DNA from: Hymenobacter sediminis
GTDB lineage: Bacteria; Bacteroidota; Bacteroidia; Cytophagales; Hymenobacteraceae
Length of the DNA: 64,000 nt
Assembly (NCBI RefSeq): GCF_003231285.1
Contig: NZ_QKNS01000001.1
Coordinates: 186,001-250,000, forward strand
Direction: 5' to 3'
In this document: piece by piece, positions 1 through 7,421 of the stretch
How the letters are laid out: every line of letters begins with the position of its first letter
Numbering within the stretch: position 1 is the first letter of the stretch
Position numbers and translations under genes: made by a program
The notes under the pieces: model-generated
The model's database searches: none
What the model was told of the DNA's origin: nothing
What the model saw: the letters and a program-made list of their open reading frames with translations, nothing else

Positions 1-1
1 T

Positions 2-280
2 GCCGCGGCTACGGTGGTAGTGGTTGGGCTGGGGCTGTACGTCGGGTTGGCGCGCTGGGAGTGGGTAGCGGTGGCCTTGGCCGTGGGGGCCGTGTGGTGC
101 GCCGAGCTCGTGAATACGGCCATCGAGGCCGTCGTGAACTTGGTGTCGCCGGAGTTTCATCCGCTGGCGGGCCGCGCCAAAGACGTGGCGGCGGGGGCCG
201 TACTGGTGATGGCCCTAGCGGCGCTGGCGGTTGGGCTACTGATTTTCGGGCCGCGGCTGTGGGCGGCGCTTGGCTGGTAA
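2..280 (+). CDS. dgkA: Diacylglycerol kinase (DgkA family), C-terminal part
   Basis: This is the 3' end of a gene that begins before the window, and the frame is open to base 2. DgkA-type enzymes are small trimeric inner-membrane kinases that phosphorylate diacylglycerol or undecaprenol, recycling lipid by-products of envelope synthesis. The visible part has two hydrophobic segments. Between them lies the family signature E-L-V-N-T-A-I-E-A-V-V, followed by H-P-L-A-G-R-A-K-D-V-A-A-G-A-V, where the catalytic Glu and the Asn/Glu nucleotide-binding residues sit. The gene ends at TAA (278-280). In Bacteroidota this domain may stand alone or be fused to a PAP2 phosphatase. The missing N-terminus leaves that open. 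Confidence 0.85.
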   Translation, partial: AAATVVVVGLGLYVGLARWEWVAVALAVGAVWCAELVNTAIEAVVNLVSPEFHPLAGRAKDVAAGAVLVMALAALAVGLLIFGPRLWAALGW

Positions 281-389
281 CGGCGGGGTAGCAGAACTAC
301 TGACGACGGGCTGCGTAACCAAGCTTTGTGTGCATATTTGCCGCCCCTTCAGCCCTACGGCGCGGGGAGAGTTTCAACCCTGCTCGCTT

Positions 390-857
390 ATGCGTTCTTC
401 CCTGCTTCTCGTTCCCGCCTTGGCAGTTCTGCTGCAACTGGCGGCCTGCCAGCGCAACGTGGCCGTTACTACCCCCACCGATGCGCCTCAAACTGGTATG
501 GCTGGCAACGTTTCCACGCCCGTGCCTACCTCAGCCAACACCATTGAGCCTACTCCCCAGTCTGATGCCGTGTTTGATGCCAGCGCCCGCCCAAAGTGGT
601 TGGCCGACCGGATTCAGCGGCACCTGAACGCCGAAAAGCAGAACCCGCCCATCCACATCTATAGCTACCAGTACGACGGAGCCACGGTGTATTACGAAAG
701 CAGCCCCTGCTGCGACCAGTTCACCAACCTCTACGCCGCCGATGGTAAGCTACTCTGCCACCCCGACGGCGGCCTCACCGGCAAAGGCGACGGGAACTGC
801 CCGGACTTCACGAAAAAACGAACCGAAGAAAAGCTGGTTTGGCAAGACCCTCGCTAA
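390..857 (+). CDS. Small lipoprotein with a conserved CCD...PDGG..GKGDG.CPDF domain
   Basis: This 155-residue protein starts at ATG 390. An upstream alternative start would place a non-hydrophobic stretch before the signal peptide. The N-terminus is a lipoprotein signal with lipobox L-A-A-C (Cys20), so it is probably exported and lipidated. A Thr/Pro-rich linker follows. The C-terminal domain reads Y-S-Y-Q-Y-D-G-A-T-V-Y-Y, then S-P-C-C-D-Q, C-H-P-D-G-G and G-K-G-D-G-N-C-P-D-F. It resembles a small Bacteroidota domain of unknown function, possibly DUF6970. The four conserved cysteines suggest disulfides or metal binding. No function is assigned. Confidence 0.7.
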   Translation: MRSSLLLVPALAVLLQLAACQRNVAVTTPTDAPQTGMAGNVSTPVPTSANTIEPTPQSDAVFDASARPKWLADRIQRHLNAEKQNPPIHIYSYQYDGATVYYESSPCCDQFTNLYAADGKLLCHPDGGLTGKGDGNCPDFTKKRTEEKLVWQDPR

Positions 858-967
858 TGATTTTGTGCTTGGTACCTGGGGCGTAGTGCTCAGGCTTCAA
901 GTAGTTGTTTCGACCACCGCTTCTACCCAAGTACTACGCACTAGGCACGAAGCTCCACTGATTACTC

Positions 968-1471
968 ATGATCAACACCATTGAAAAGCTGGGTGCCTAC
1001 ACCGTGTGGGCCAACGAAACGCTCCTCCGCCACCTCGATGGGCTGGTAGCTGAGGGTGCTACCATTCCGGCCAGTGCTCTGCGTCTGTTCAGCCACGTTC
1101 TGAACGCGCAAGCTATCTGGCTGGGCCGCATGACCAACACGCCTAGCCCCGTTAAGGTGTGGCAGGAGCACGACCTGGCTACCCTGCACCACTGGCACGA
1201 GCAGACGTCGGAGCGCTTCCACCAGTATGGCATTCAGGCCGATGACACCGAGATGCAGCGCCTGATTACCTACACCAACTCCATTGGCGAAGGCTACACC
1301 AGCCAGATTTCCGACATCCTGACCCACGTACCCGTGCACGGCAACTACCACCGTGCCCAGGTGGCCAAAGAGCTGCGTGCTGCCGGCCTGGAGCCCATCA
1401 ACACCGACTTCATTACCTACTGCCGCGAGCTGTCGGCCAAAGCGGAGGCCGCCGACGTGCCCAGCCTGTAA
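968..1471 (+). CDS. DinB family protein
   Basis: This 167-residue four-helix-bundle protein belongs to the DinB/YfiT family of metal-dependent, often thiol-linked enzymes. Many members are of unknown substrate. The three metal-binding histidines of the fold are visible: His43 in F-S-H-V-L-N-A-Q, and His124 and His128 in V-P-V-H-G-N-Y-H-R-A-Q. Length is typical of the family. It is cytoplasmic, with no signal peptide. It is followed by a clear rho-independent terminator (1494-1541), so it forms its own transcription unit or ends one. The specific reaction cannot be inferred. Confidence 0.88.
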   Translation: MINTIEKLGAYTVWANETLLRHLDGLVAEGATIPASALRLFSHVLNAQAIWLGRMTNTPSPVKVWQEHDLATLHHWHEQTSERFHQYGIQADDTEMQRLITYTNSIGEGYTSQISDILTHVPVHGNYHRAQVAKELRAAGLEPINTDFITYCRELSAKAEAADVPSL

Positions 1472-1493
1472 CTTCAGCCCCAGTTGGCTTGTT

Positions 1494-1541
1494 AAACCCT
1501 TCTTGCACCGCGTTTCGTGGCGCGGGAAGGGTTTTGTTTTT
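1494..1541 (+). terminator. Rho-independent terminator after the DinB gene
   Basis: The arms AAACCCTTC (1494-1502) and GAAGGGTTT (1526-1534) pair perfectly around a CG-containing loop and are followed by a T-rich run (1531-1541). It lies 23 bases after the DinB stop codon. Confidence 0.85.
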
Positions 1542-1572
1542 ACCCACTGAATTCTCTTTAGCTACCTACCCC

Positions 1573-2196
1573 ATGACAGCCACTCACTCCATTCCTCCGG
1601 TTCTGAGCCCCGAGCGCCTGGCCGGTGCCTACACTTACGCTGCCTACCGCCGCCTGATTGATGATCTGCAGGCCGAAGGCAAAACCACCGGCCCTAACCA
1701 GTCGGAAATGCTGACCAACTACACCCGCCTGAATGTGCAGCGCATGGAGCGCCTCGATAAGAAGACGGAGCTACTGCCTGAGGTGCAGGCAGCCCTCGCG
1801 GGCATTCAGCAAGATTATGTGTGGTTGGTTCTTACGGAAGGCTGGTGCGGCGACGCAGCGCAGATTGTGCCCGTGCTGGAGAAAGTGGCTCAGGCTAGCA
1901 ACGGCCGCCTTACTACCCGCTACCTCCTGCGCGACGAAAACCTGGACCTGATGGACCAGTACCTCACCAACGGTGGCCGCTCTATCCCGAAGCTGGTGAT
2001 TCTGCACGCCGATACCCTCACAGAAGCTTCCCAGTGGGGCCCGCGCCCTTCTCCTGCCCAGGATCTGTTTCTGGAAATGAAAGCTCAGGGTGTAGGGTTC
2101 GAGGAGTTTGCCGAGAAGCTCCACGGTTGGTATGCCAAAGATAAGACCCGCAGCACCCAGCTAGAATTGCTACCCCTACTCCAAGCCATGGTGTAA
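1573..2196 (+). CDS. Thioredoxin-like family protein with a W-C-G-D motif
   Basis: This 207-residue protein uses ATG 1573; the preceding codons would run into the terminator. It matches a thioredoxin-like family common in Bacteroidota and Firmicutes. The hallmark is V-L-T-E-G-W-C-G-D-A-A-Q around residues 86-97, in the position of the thioredoxin active site. Only one cysteine (Cys92) is present, so the usual CxxC dithiol is absent and it is not expected to be a classical disulfide reductase. No signal peptide is present, which implies a cytoplasmic location. A strong terminator (2233-2292) follows. The role is unknown, though a thiol-based redox function is likely. Confidence 0.8.
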   Translation: MTATHSIPPVLSPERLAGAYTYAAYRRLIDDLQAEGKTTGPNQSEMLTNYTRLNVQRMERLDKKTELLPEVQAALAGIQQDYVWLVLTEGWCGDAAQIVPVLEKVAQASNGRLTTRYLLRDENLDLMDQYLTNGGRSIPKLVILHADTLTEASQWGPRPSPAQDLFLEMKAQGVGFEEFAEKLHGWYAKDKTRSTQLELLPLLQAMV

Positions 2197-2232
2197 GCTA
2201 CCTCTGCTTAGACTGAACTTCCGAATTCCGGT

Positions 2233-2292
2233 TTGCCTACCCCTCCGTTATCTCTGAACTTCAGAAATAATAGAGGGGTAGGCAATTTTTTT
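2233..2292 (+). terminator. Rho-independent terminator after the thioredoxin-like gene
   Basis: A perfect 13-bp stem TTGCCTACCCCTC (2233-2245) pairs with GAGGGGTAGGCAA (2273-2285) and is followed by seven T residues (2286-2292). Confidence 0.93.
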
Positions 2293-2580
2293 GTTAAGGA
2301 AAAAGTGCAAAAAATAGTGGCTTGAATAACGAAGCGAGGTAAACCGTGTATTCATAATGGGAATCTAAACAAATAGGAAGATTCATATTAGGATTGTTTT
2401 CTATAATTGGGAAAAGTGCCTTAAAAATTGTTTAAGTAATTGTTATGTCGATGTATTGAGTGTTGTTTGAAATTCAGCATAAATAAAAAAAATTATATAA
2501 TGAGTATTAGCTTTGTGTAGGTGGTTGGCTTCAGTGACAGGCTGTAACTGCTGTTGAGTATCTCATTAATTCAATTTTCT
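2293..2580 (+). promoter_or_regulatory. AT-rich upstream region with a -7 promoter box (TAGCTTTG, 2508-2515)
   Basis: This stretch is strikingly AT-rich compared with the surrounding GC-rich coding DNA. It contains TAGCTTTG at 2508-2515, a match to the Bacteroidota -7 consensus TAnnTTTG, about 65 bases before the ATG of the large T9SS cargo gene. I could not find a convincing -33 TTTG element at the usual spacing. No gene is visible in this interval. Confidence 0.5.
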
Positions 2581-5500
2581 ATGAAAGCACTCTTACGCGC
2601 CTTACCTCCCTTAGTGGCACTGTTCGCAGCGGCTCCCTTAAGCGCTTTGGGCCAGACGCTAGGTGAAAACAGCTCGGCTTCGGTGCCTTACAATGCTGTT
2701 CGGGCAAATATTACGCTGCCTGCAATTGCCGCCAGTGGTTTAAAAAGTGCCGATGACTACTACATCACCTCTTATACGCCTACCACGGTTGGTAATCTGT
2801 TTGTCGGAACTAACCAGACGCCAGTAGGTACTGTTGCCGCCACCGGAGCCACCTACACTGGCTCGACTGTAGTTCCTAATGCGGCTCCTCAGTTGCGTTT
2901 CACGCCTTCGGGTGCTGGGGCAATTGGAAGTACCGTTACCTTTCAGTTTGTAGGCTCTGATTATGGCATCCTTTCAGGACGTGGTTACACCCCAGTAGCT
3001 ATGTTCACTATTAGTATTACCAACAACGCACCAACGGCTGCGACGGCAACCGGTAATATGATGCGCAGTACGGCCGGCACGGCTACGCTGGCGCCCACTT
3101 TCTCGGCTACTGATGCCGAGAGTGATCTGAAGTACTACACCATTACCGGCGGGCTGCCCACTGCCGCGCAGGGTACGCTGATTAAAGGCAGCCAGCCTGT
3201 GGTACTAGGCACTGCTACAGCCCAGCTTACCCCTGCTGAACTCAGCCAGTTGCAGTTTACGCCGGTGGCTGGTTTTACTGGCAATATCGCCCTGACCTAT
3301 ACCGTCACGGATGGCGGTAACTTAACTTCTGCGCCTGCTACGTACACCATTCGGGTGGGCACACCGCCCTCGGCCAGCAATGTCCGGACGGCTGCCATGT
3401 TGAGTAGTGATATCGTCACGAATATTTCTGCTTTGTCGGCTATTGCACCGGCAGGTAGCTCCGTAGCTACTTACACCCTGAAAAGCCTCCCGGCGGGCGG
3501 AACTCTATACCTAAATAGCACGGCAGTAACGGCACTGCGCTCCTTTACCCCCGCCGAGGCTGGCCAGCTGCGCTTTGACCCCGCGGGCAACACTTCCGGC
3601 GATTTTACTTTCACCTACACCGCCACGAATAACACCACAGCTACTAATAACAGTGGCTTGGAATCTATGGTGTCTACTTACACCATCCCGGTGGCCAACG
3701 TACCCCCAGTAGCCGTCAACGACCCTCTGGTAGTAGTGGCGCGAAACCAGTCGGCTACTATTGACGTGGTAGCCAACGATACTGATGGCGACGGTGCGGT
3801 TGCCAAAAATACCGTGGACTTGGACCCTGGACTGGATGGTATCCAGAGCACGCGCACGATTGCTAACCAGGGTACATTTACTGTATCAGCAATGGGGGTA
3901 GTAACGTTTGTTCCGGTGAACAACTACGCCGGCACCACTACCATTACCTACACCGTCCGCGACAACCTAGGCCTGACTTCCAATCCGGCCTCTATTCAGG
4001 TATCGGTGAGCAACGTCACAACGGCCTACAACGACAGCAACGAGGTAGAAAAGAACACGGTAGCCAGGGGTAACGTCATTCTGAATGATATTGACCCCAA
4101 CAACACAGGCTTCACGGTCAGTGTAGTTTCCAAAACGGCCCATGGCGAGTTGGTGCTGAACTCTAACGGAGCGTACACGTACACTCCCAACCAAGGGTAC
4201 GTGGGACCGGACAGCTTTGTGTATGAGGCCTGCGATAAAGTGACTGTTCCGCAGTGCAGCAGAGCCACCGTATACCTGAATGTCTACGACCCAGCCATCT
4301 ATTGCATTGCGACCACAGGACCAAACCTGCTGGTAAACTCCAGCTTTGAGCAAGGTAACGTAGGTTTTAACACCAACTACGTGTACAAGGCCGATGAGGC
4401 CGGGAATGCAGAGCTGCGGCCGGAGACTACCTACGCCATTGGCCCGGACGCCCAGAGCTACCACAACAACTTTTTCGGCTACGGCCGGGGTGGCAGTGCT
4501 GATGTTGCCAACAACTTCATGATGGTGAATGCCACTTCGGCTATCCGCACCCTGTACACCCAAACCTTTAAGGTGCAGCCGAACCGCTACTACACGTTCT
4601 CGGCTTTCTTCAATAACCTGCTGCAGGAAGGTACTGGTGGCGTGGACCCCGAGGTAGGCTTTGTTATCAACGGCGAATCAACGTCCGCTACCTTCCTGGT
4701 ACCCAAAAGCCCCGACGAGTGGCAGCAGTATTCCGACGTATGGTACTCCGGTAACAACACCACCGCAACCTTCGAAATCCGGAACCTGACCTTGGCTGCC
4801 GGCGGCAACGACATCGGTATTGATGACCTTTACTTCGGAACCTGCAACGCGGTGCCTGTAGCTAACAACACCGCTGCTAGCCCCATTCCGAGCACTGCCC
4901 CCGCTACCACCATTGTGGCCATGGATGCTACCGATGCTGATGGCACCATTGCCTCCTTTACGCTGGTATCCCTACCCCCCACGGAGGCTGGAATTCTCTA
5001 CGTGAATGGGCTACCTGCCCAACTGGGTCAGGTAGTGCTTCCGGCCGACAACCAGCGCCTGACGTTTGACCCCAGTGGCGTGCGCAACGGCAACATTACC
5101 TTCACTTTCTCCGCCACTGATAACACGGGCTCCGTCAGCAACACGGCCATTTACACCATTCCGGTGGGTAACACTGCCCCGCTGGCTCAAAACGTAACGA
5201 CTACTCCAATTTCCAACACTGCCGCCGCTACCGCCATCAACCCGCTGGTAGCCACCGACGGCGACGGTACTATTGTGAAGTATGTCATTACTAGCTTGCC
5301 CAACGCCCAGGCAGGTACCTTGCTGATGAATGGCACCGCCTTAACTGCCCTACCCCGCGAGGTGTTGCCAACCCAGCTAGCTCAGCTCTCTTACGACCCC
5401 TCAGGCATGTACGCCGGCAATGTGGTGTTCAACTACTACGCGGTTGATAACGAGAATAATACCTCAAATACGGCTATCTATACCATTCCAATTGGCAACC

Positions 5501-6372
5501 AGATGCCGGTATCCATCAACAAGCGGGCGCAGGCTATGCGCAACACTACCGGCACTACCCCCCTCAACTCCTTAGAGTCGACGGACGCGGATGGTTGGAT
5601 TGCTTCCTATACAATTGCTACCCTCCCTACTAAAGGAAACCTGACCCTGAATGGGGTGTTAGTATCTGCCGGGCAAAGCATTCGGCCGGAGCAGGCAGGC
5701 GAACTGGCTTACACGCCGAAAACAGAAACCGGCCAGTTCATCTTCACCTATTTTGCCACCGACAACCTGGGCGGCAACTCCAACATGGCTAGCTATGTGC
5801 TGCCGGTGTCTGGTCCGCTGCCCGTAACGCTGGTAGGCTTTACCGCTCAGGCTACCGGAGCTGCCGTGCAGCTAAACTGGAATACCTCCGTGGAGTTGAA
5901 CAACGACCGGTTCGAGGTAGAGCGCAGCACTAATGGCCAGCAGTTCCAGCGCATTGGGCAGGTGCAAGGTGGCGGCACTACCAACACGGGTGCTACCTAT
6001 GCCTTCACCGACAAAGCCCTGCCAGCTCATTCCGGTACGGTGTACTATCGCCTCCGGCAGGTAGATACCAACGGCCAGGCAGAGTATAGCCCAGTTCGTA
6101 CGGTAGCACTGACGGGCAGCATTGCTCTGGCTGCACAGGTAACAGTAGTTCCTAACCCCTTCACCAGCAGCGCTACCCTAGATCTGTCGGCCCTGCCGGC
6201 TGGTACCTATCAGGTAGCAGTAATTGATGCTACCGGTCGGGTGGTATTCAGCAGCGCGGTAAGTGGCGGGCAGTTGCGGCCCCTGCCAACGGGCACCTGG
6301 CCCAGCGGCATCTACACCTTGGTGGTGCGCGGCACCAACGCCCACTTCACCCAGCGCATCGTGAAGCAGTAA
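2581..6372 (+). CDS. Large secreted multi-repeat protein with T9SS C-terminal sorting domain
   Basis: The protein has 1263 residues from ATG 2581. An in-frame TTG at 2554 would bury the signal peptide, so ATG is preferred. After a signal peptide (residues 1-25 or so) come cadherin/Ig-like repeats of about 105 residues. Two occur near residues 148-375, then two differ in type (about 375-570). A jelly-roll or carbohydrate-binding-like segment beginning N-L-L-V-N-S-S-F-E-Q follows (about 580-755). Three more repeats, each ending Y-T-I-P-[VI]-G-N or similar, span about 757-1078. A fibronectin-like stretch typical of Cytophagales (P-V-T-L-V-G-F-T-A) leads to a type A sorting domain from about residue 1188 (V-V-P-N-P-F ... 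I-V-K-Q). It is expected to cross the outer membrane by T9SS and be surface-anchored or released. Adhesion or matrix function is inference. Confidence 0.9.
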   Translation: MKALLRALPPLVALFAAAPLSALGQTLGENSSASVPYNAVRANITLPAIAASGLKSADDYYITSYTPTTVGNLFVGTNQTPVGTVAATGATYTGSTVVPNAAPQLRFTPSGAGAIGSTVTFQFVGSDYGILSGRGYTPVAMFTISITNNAPTAATATGNMMRSTAGTATLAPTFSATDAESDLKYYTITGGLPTAAQGTLIKGSQPVVLGTATAQLTPAELSQLQFTPVAGFTGNIALTYTVTDGGNLTSAPATYTIRVGTPPSASNVRTAAMLSSDIVTNISALSAIAPAGSSVATYTLKSLPAGGTLYLNSTAVTALRSFTPAEAGQLRFDPAGNTSGDFTFTYTATNNTTATNNSGLESMVSTYTIPVANVPPVAVNDPLVVVARNQSATIDVVANDTDGDGAVAKNTVDLDPGLDGIQSTRTIANQGTFTVSAMGVVTFVPVNNYAGTTTITYTVRDNLGLTSNPASIQVSVSNVTTAYNDSNEVEKNTVARGNVILNDIDPNNTGFTVSVVSKTAHGELVLNSNGAYTYTPNQGYVGPDSFVYEACDKVTVPQCSRATVYLNVYDPAIYCIATTGPNLLVNSSFEQGNVGFNTNYVYKADEAGNAELRPETTYAIGPDAQSYHNNFFGYGRGGSADVANNFMMVNATSAIRTLYTQTFKVQPNRYYTFSAFFNNLLQEGTGGVDPEVGFVINGESTSATFLVPKSPDEWQQYSDVWYSGNNTTATFEIRNLTLAAGGNDIGIDDLYFGTCNAVPVANNTAASPIPSTAPATTIVAMDATDADGTIASFTLVSLPPTEAGILYVNGLPAQLGQVVLPADNQRLTFDPSGVRNGNITFTFSATDNTGSVSNTAIYTIPVGNTAPLAQNVTTTPISNTAAATAINPLVATDGDGTIVKYVITSLPNAQAGTLLMNGTALTALPREVLPTQLAQLSYDPSGMYAGNVVFNYYAVDNENNTSNTAIYTIPIGNQMPVSINKRAQAMRNTTGTTPLNSLESTDADGWIASYTIATLPTKGNLTLNGVLVSAGQSIRPEQAGELAYTPKTETGQFIFTYFATDNLGGNSNMASYVLPVSGPLPVTLVGFTAQATGAAVQLNWNTSVELNNDRFEVERSTNGQQFQRIGQVQGGGTTNTGATYAFTDKALPAHSGTVYYRLRQVDTNGQAEYSPVRTVALTGSIALAAQVTVVPNPFTSSATLDLSALPAGTYQVAVIDATGRVVFSSAVSGGQLRPLPTGTWPSGIYTLVVRGTNAHFTQRIVKQ

Positions 6373-6387
6373 CTCCGGCTTCCGGCT

Positions 6388-6433
6388 AACCACAAAAAAG
6401 CCCTGACTACACAGTCAGGGCTTTTTTGTGGTT
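6388..6433. terminator. Bidirectional terminator between convergent genes
   Basis: Perfect 21-bp arms (6388-6408 and 6413-6433) surround the four-base loop ACAC. The GC core is GCCCTGACT, flanked by A6 on the left and T6 on the right, so the hairpin has a U-tract on either strand. It sits between the plus-strand T9SS cargo gene and the minus-strand DUF4382 gene. Confidence 0.95.
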
Positions 6434-6455
6434 AATGGTTAATGGTTAAGGTAAT

Positions 6456-7304
6456 CTAGTTCAGGGTTGTCTGGCCCAACTCGGCTACCTGGGTGTTGGT
6501 AACGGTGATGCCCGGCCGGGTAACCACGCGGTAGGCTGGCTGGCCGGTAGGGGCCGTAGTCGTCGGGAAAAACTCTACCCGGTACGTGCCGGCCGGAAGG
6601 CCACTGAGCTGGTAAGCCCCGGAGGCATCGGCGGCGGTGCTGAACGTGTCGGGTACGGTGATGGAAGAGCGGATAGCCAGTACCTGGGGTAGCGCGGCGG
6701 CCGGCGTGACGGTGCCCCGCAGCCCGCCAGCTACCTCCTGGGCTACTACCCTGATAACGGGCTTAAGCAGATAACGCTCCTTCTTGTCGTTGTTAGGCTT
6801 CCAGTTGCCGCGCTCCACAATGGATTTCGCGACGTCAAAGTCGAGCAGAAGCTGGAAGGTTTCCCGGGCCCGCAGCGTAGCCTTATCCAGCTTCAGTTTC
6901 ACGCCTGAGCTCTGCCCGCTCGGTGTTTTCAAGGCATATGTCTGTCCATCCTTGCCTATCACGTAGCTGTCGGGTCCCAGCAGCAGCCGAATTTCCGACA
7001 GGTCGCCGGGCGTAAAATCGGTGCTCACCAGCAGCGCCGACTTGCCGTTCACATAATCCAGTACGTTAATGGTCTGGGGCTTGAAGGGTAGCAGTTGGTA
7101 CACCTCGGGGTCTTTCTCGTCTTTCAGGTGTACCTCTATTTTCTGCACGTCCAGCACCACCGTGCGGAAGTCGCCGGGGGCATCCATCAGGCGCACTTCC
7201 AGCTTCGAGGAAGAGGTTGAATCGGAGTCGTTGTCGTTGCTGCAGCTGGCCAGGGCCAGCGGGGTTGCCAGGAGTGCAAGGGGTAGGAGACGGGCAAATT
7301 GCAT
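6456..7304 (-). CDS. DUF4382 lipoprotein with C-terminal carboxypeptidase-regulatory-like domain
   Basis: This 282-residue lipoprotein has a signal ending in L-A-S-C (Cys21) and an Asp/Ser-rich linker. Residues about 35-185 match DUF4382: L-E-V-R-L-M-D-A-P-G-D-F, then V-V-L-D-V-Q-K-I-E-V-H, and a Y-V-N-G-K-S-A-L-L turn. The last 90 residues form a beta-sandwich of the carboxypeptidase-regulatory/CNA-B type (L-R-G-T-V-T-P, D-A-S-G-A-Y-Q-L-S-G-L-P-A-G-T-Y). Such proteins are surface or periplasmic, and no enzymatic role is known. It is transcribed away from the AsmA-like gene and separated from it by a hairpin at 7333-7374. Confidence 0.85.
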   Translation of the reverse strand: MQFARLLPLALLATPLALASCSNDNDSDSTSSSKLEVRLMDAPGDFRTVVLDVQKIEVHLKDEKDPEVYQLLPFKPQTINVLDYVNGKSALLVSTDFTPGDLSEIRLLLGPDSYVIGKDGQTYALKTPSGQSSGVKLKLDKATLRARETFQLLLDFDVAKSIVERGNWKPNNDKKERYLLKPVIRVVAQEVAGGLRGTVTPAAALPQVLAIRSSITVPDTFSTAADASGAYQLSGLPAGTYRVEFFPTTTAPTGQPAYRVVTRPGITVTNTQVAELGQTTLN

Positions 7305-7326
7305 GGGAACGTTGTGGGTTGTGGTA

Positions 7327-7374
7327 AACGAAAACGGAGCAGCCAGCCTACTATGTAGAACCAGCTGCTCCGTT
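7327..7374 (-). terminator. Terminator-like hairpin after the AsmA-like gene
   Basis: The 11-bp arms AACGGAGCAGC (7333-7343) and GCTGCTCCGTT (7364-7374) enclose a 20-base loop. On the minus strand the stem is followed by a T-rich stretch (TTTTCGTTT), so it could terminate the AsmA-like transcript before the DUF4382 gene. Confidence 0.6.
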
Positions 7375-7421
7375 CGGGCAAGAAGTTAGCCAACTTTTGC
7401 CGGCGCGAAATAAAAGAAAGC

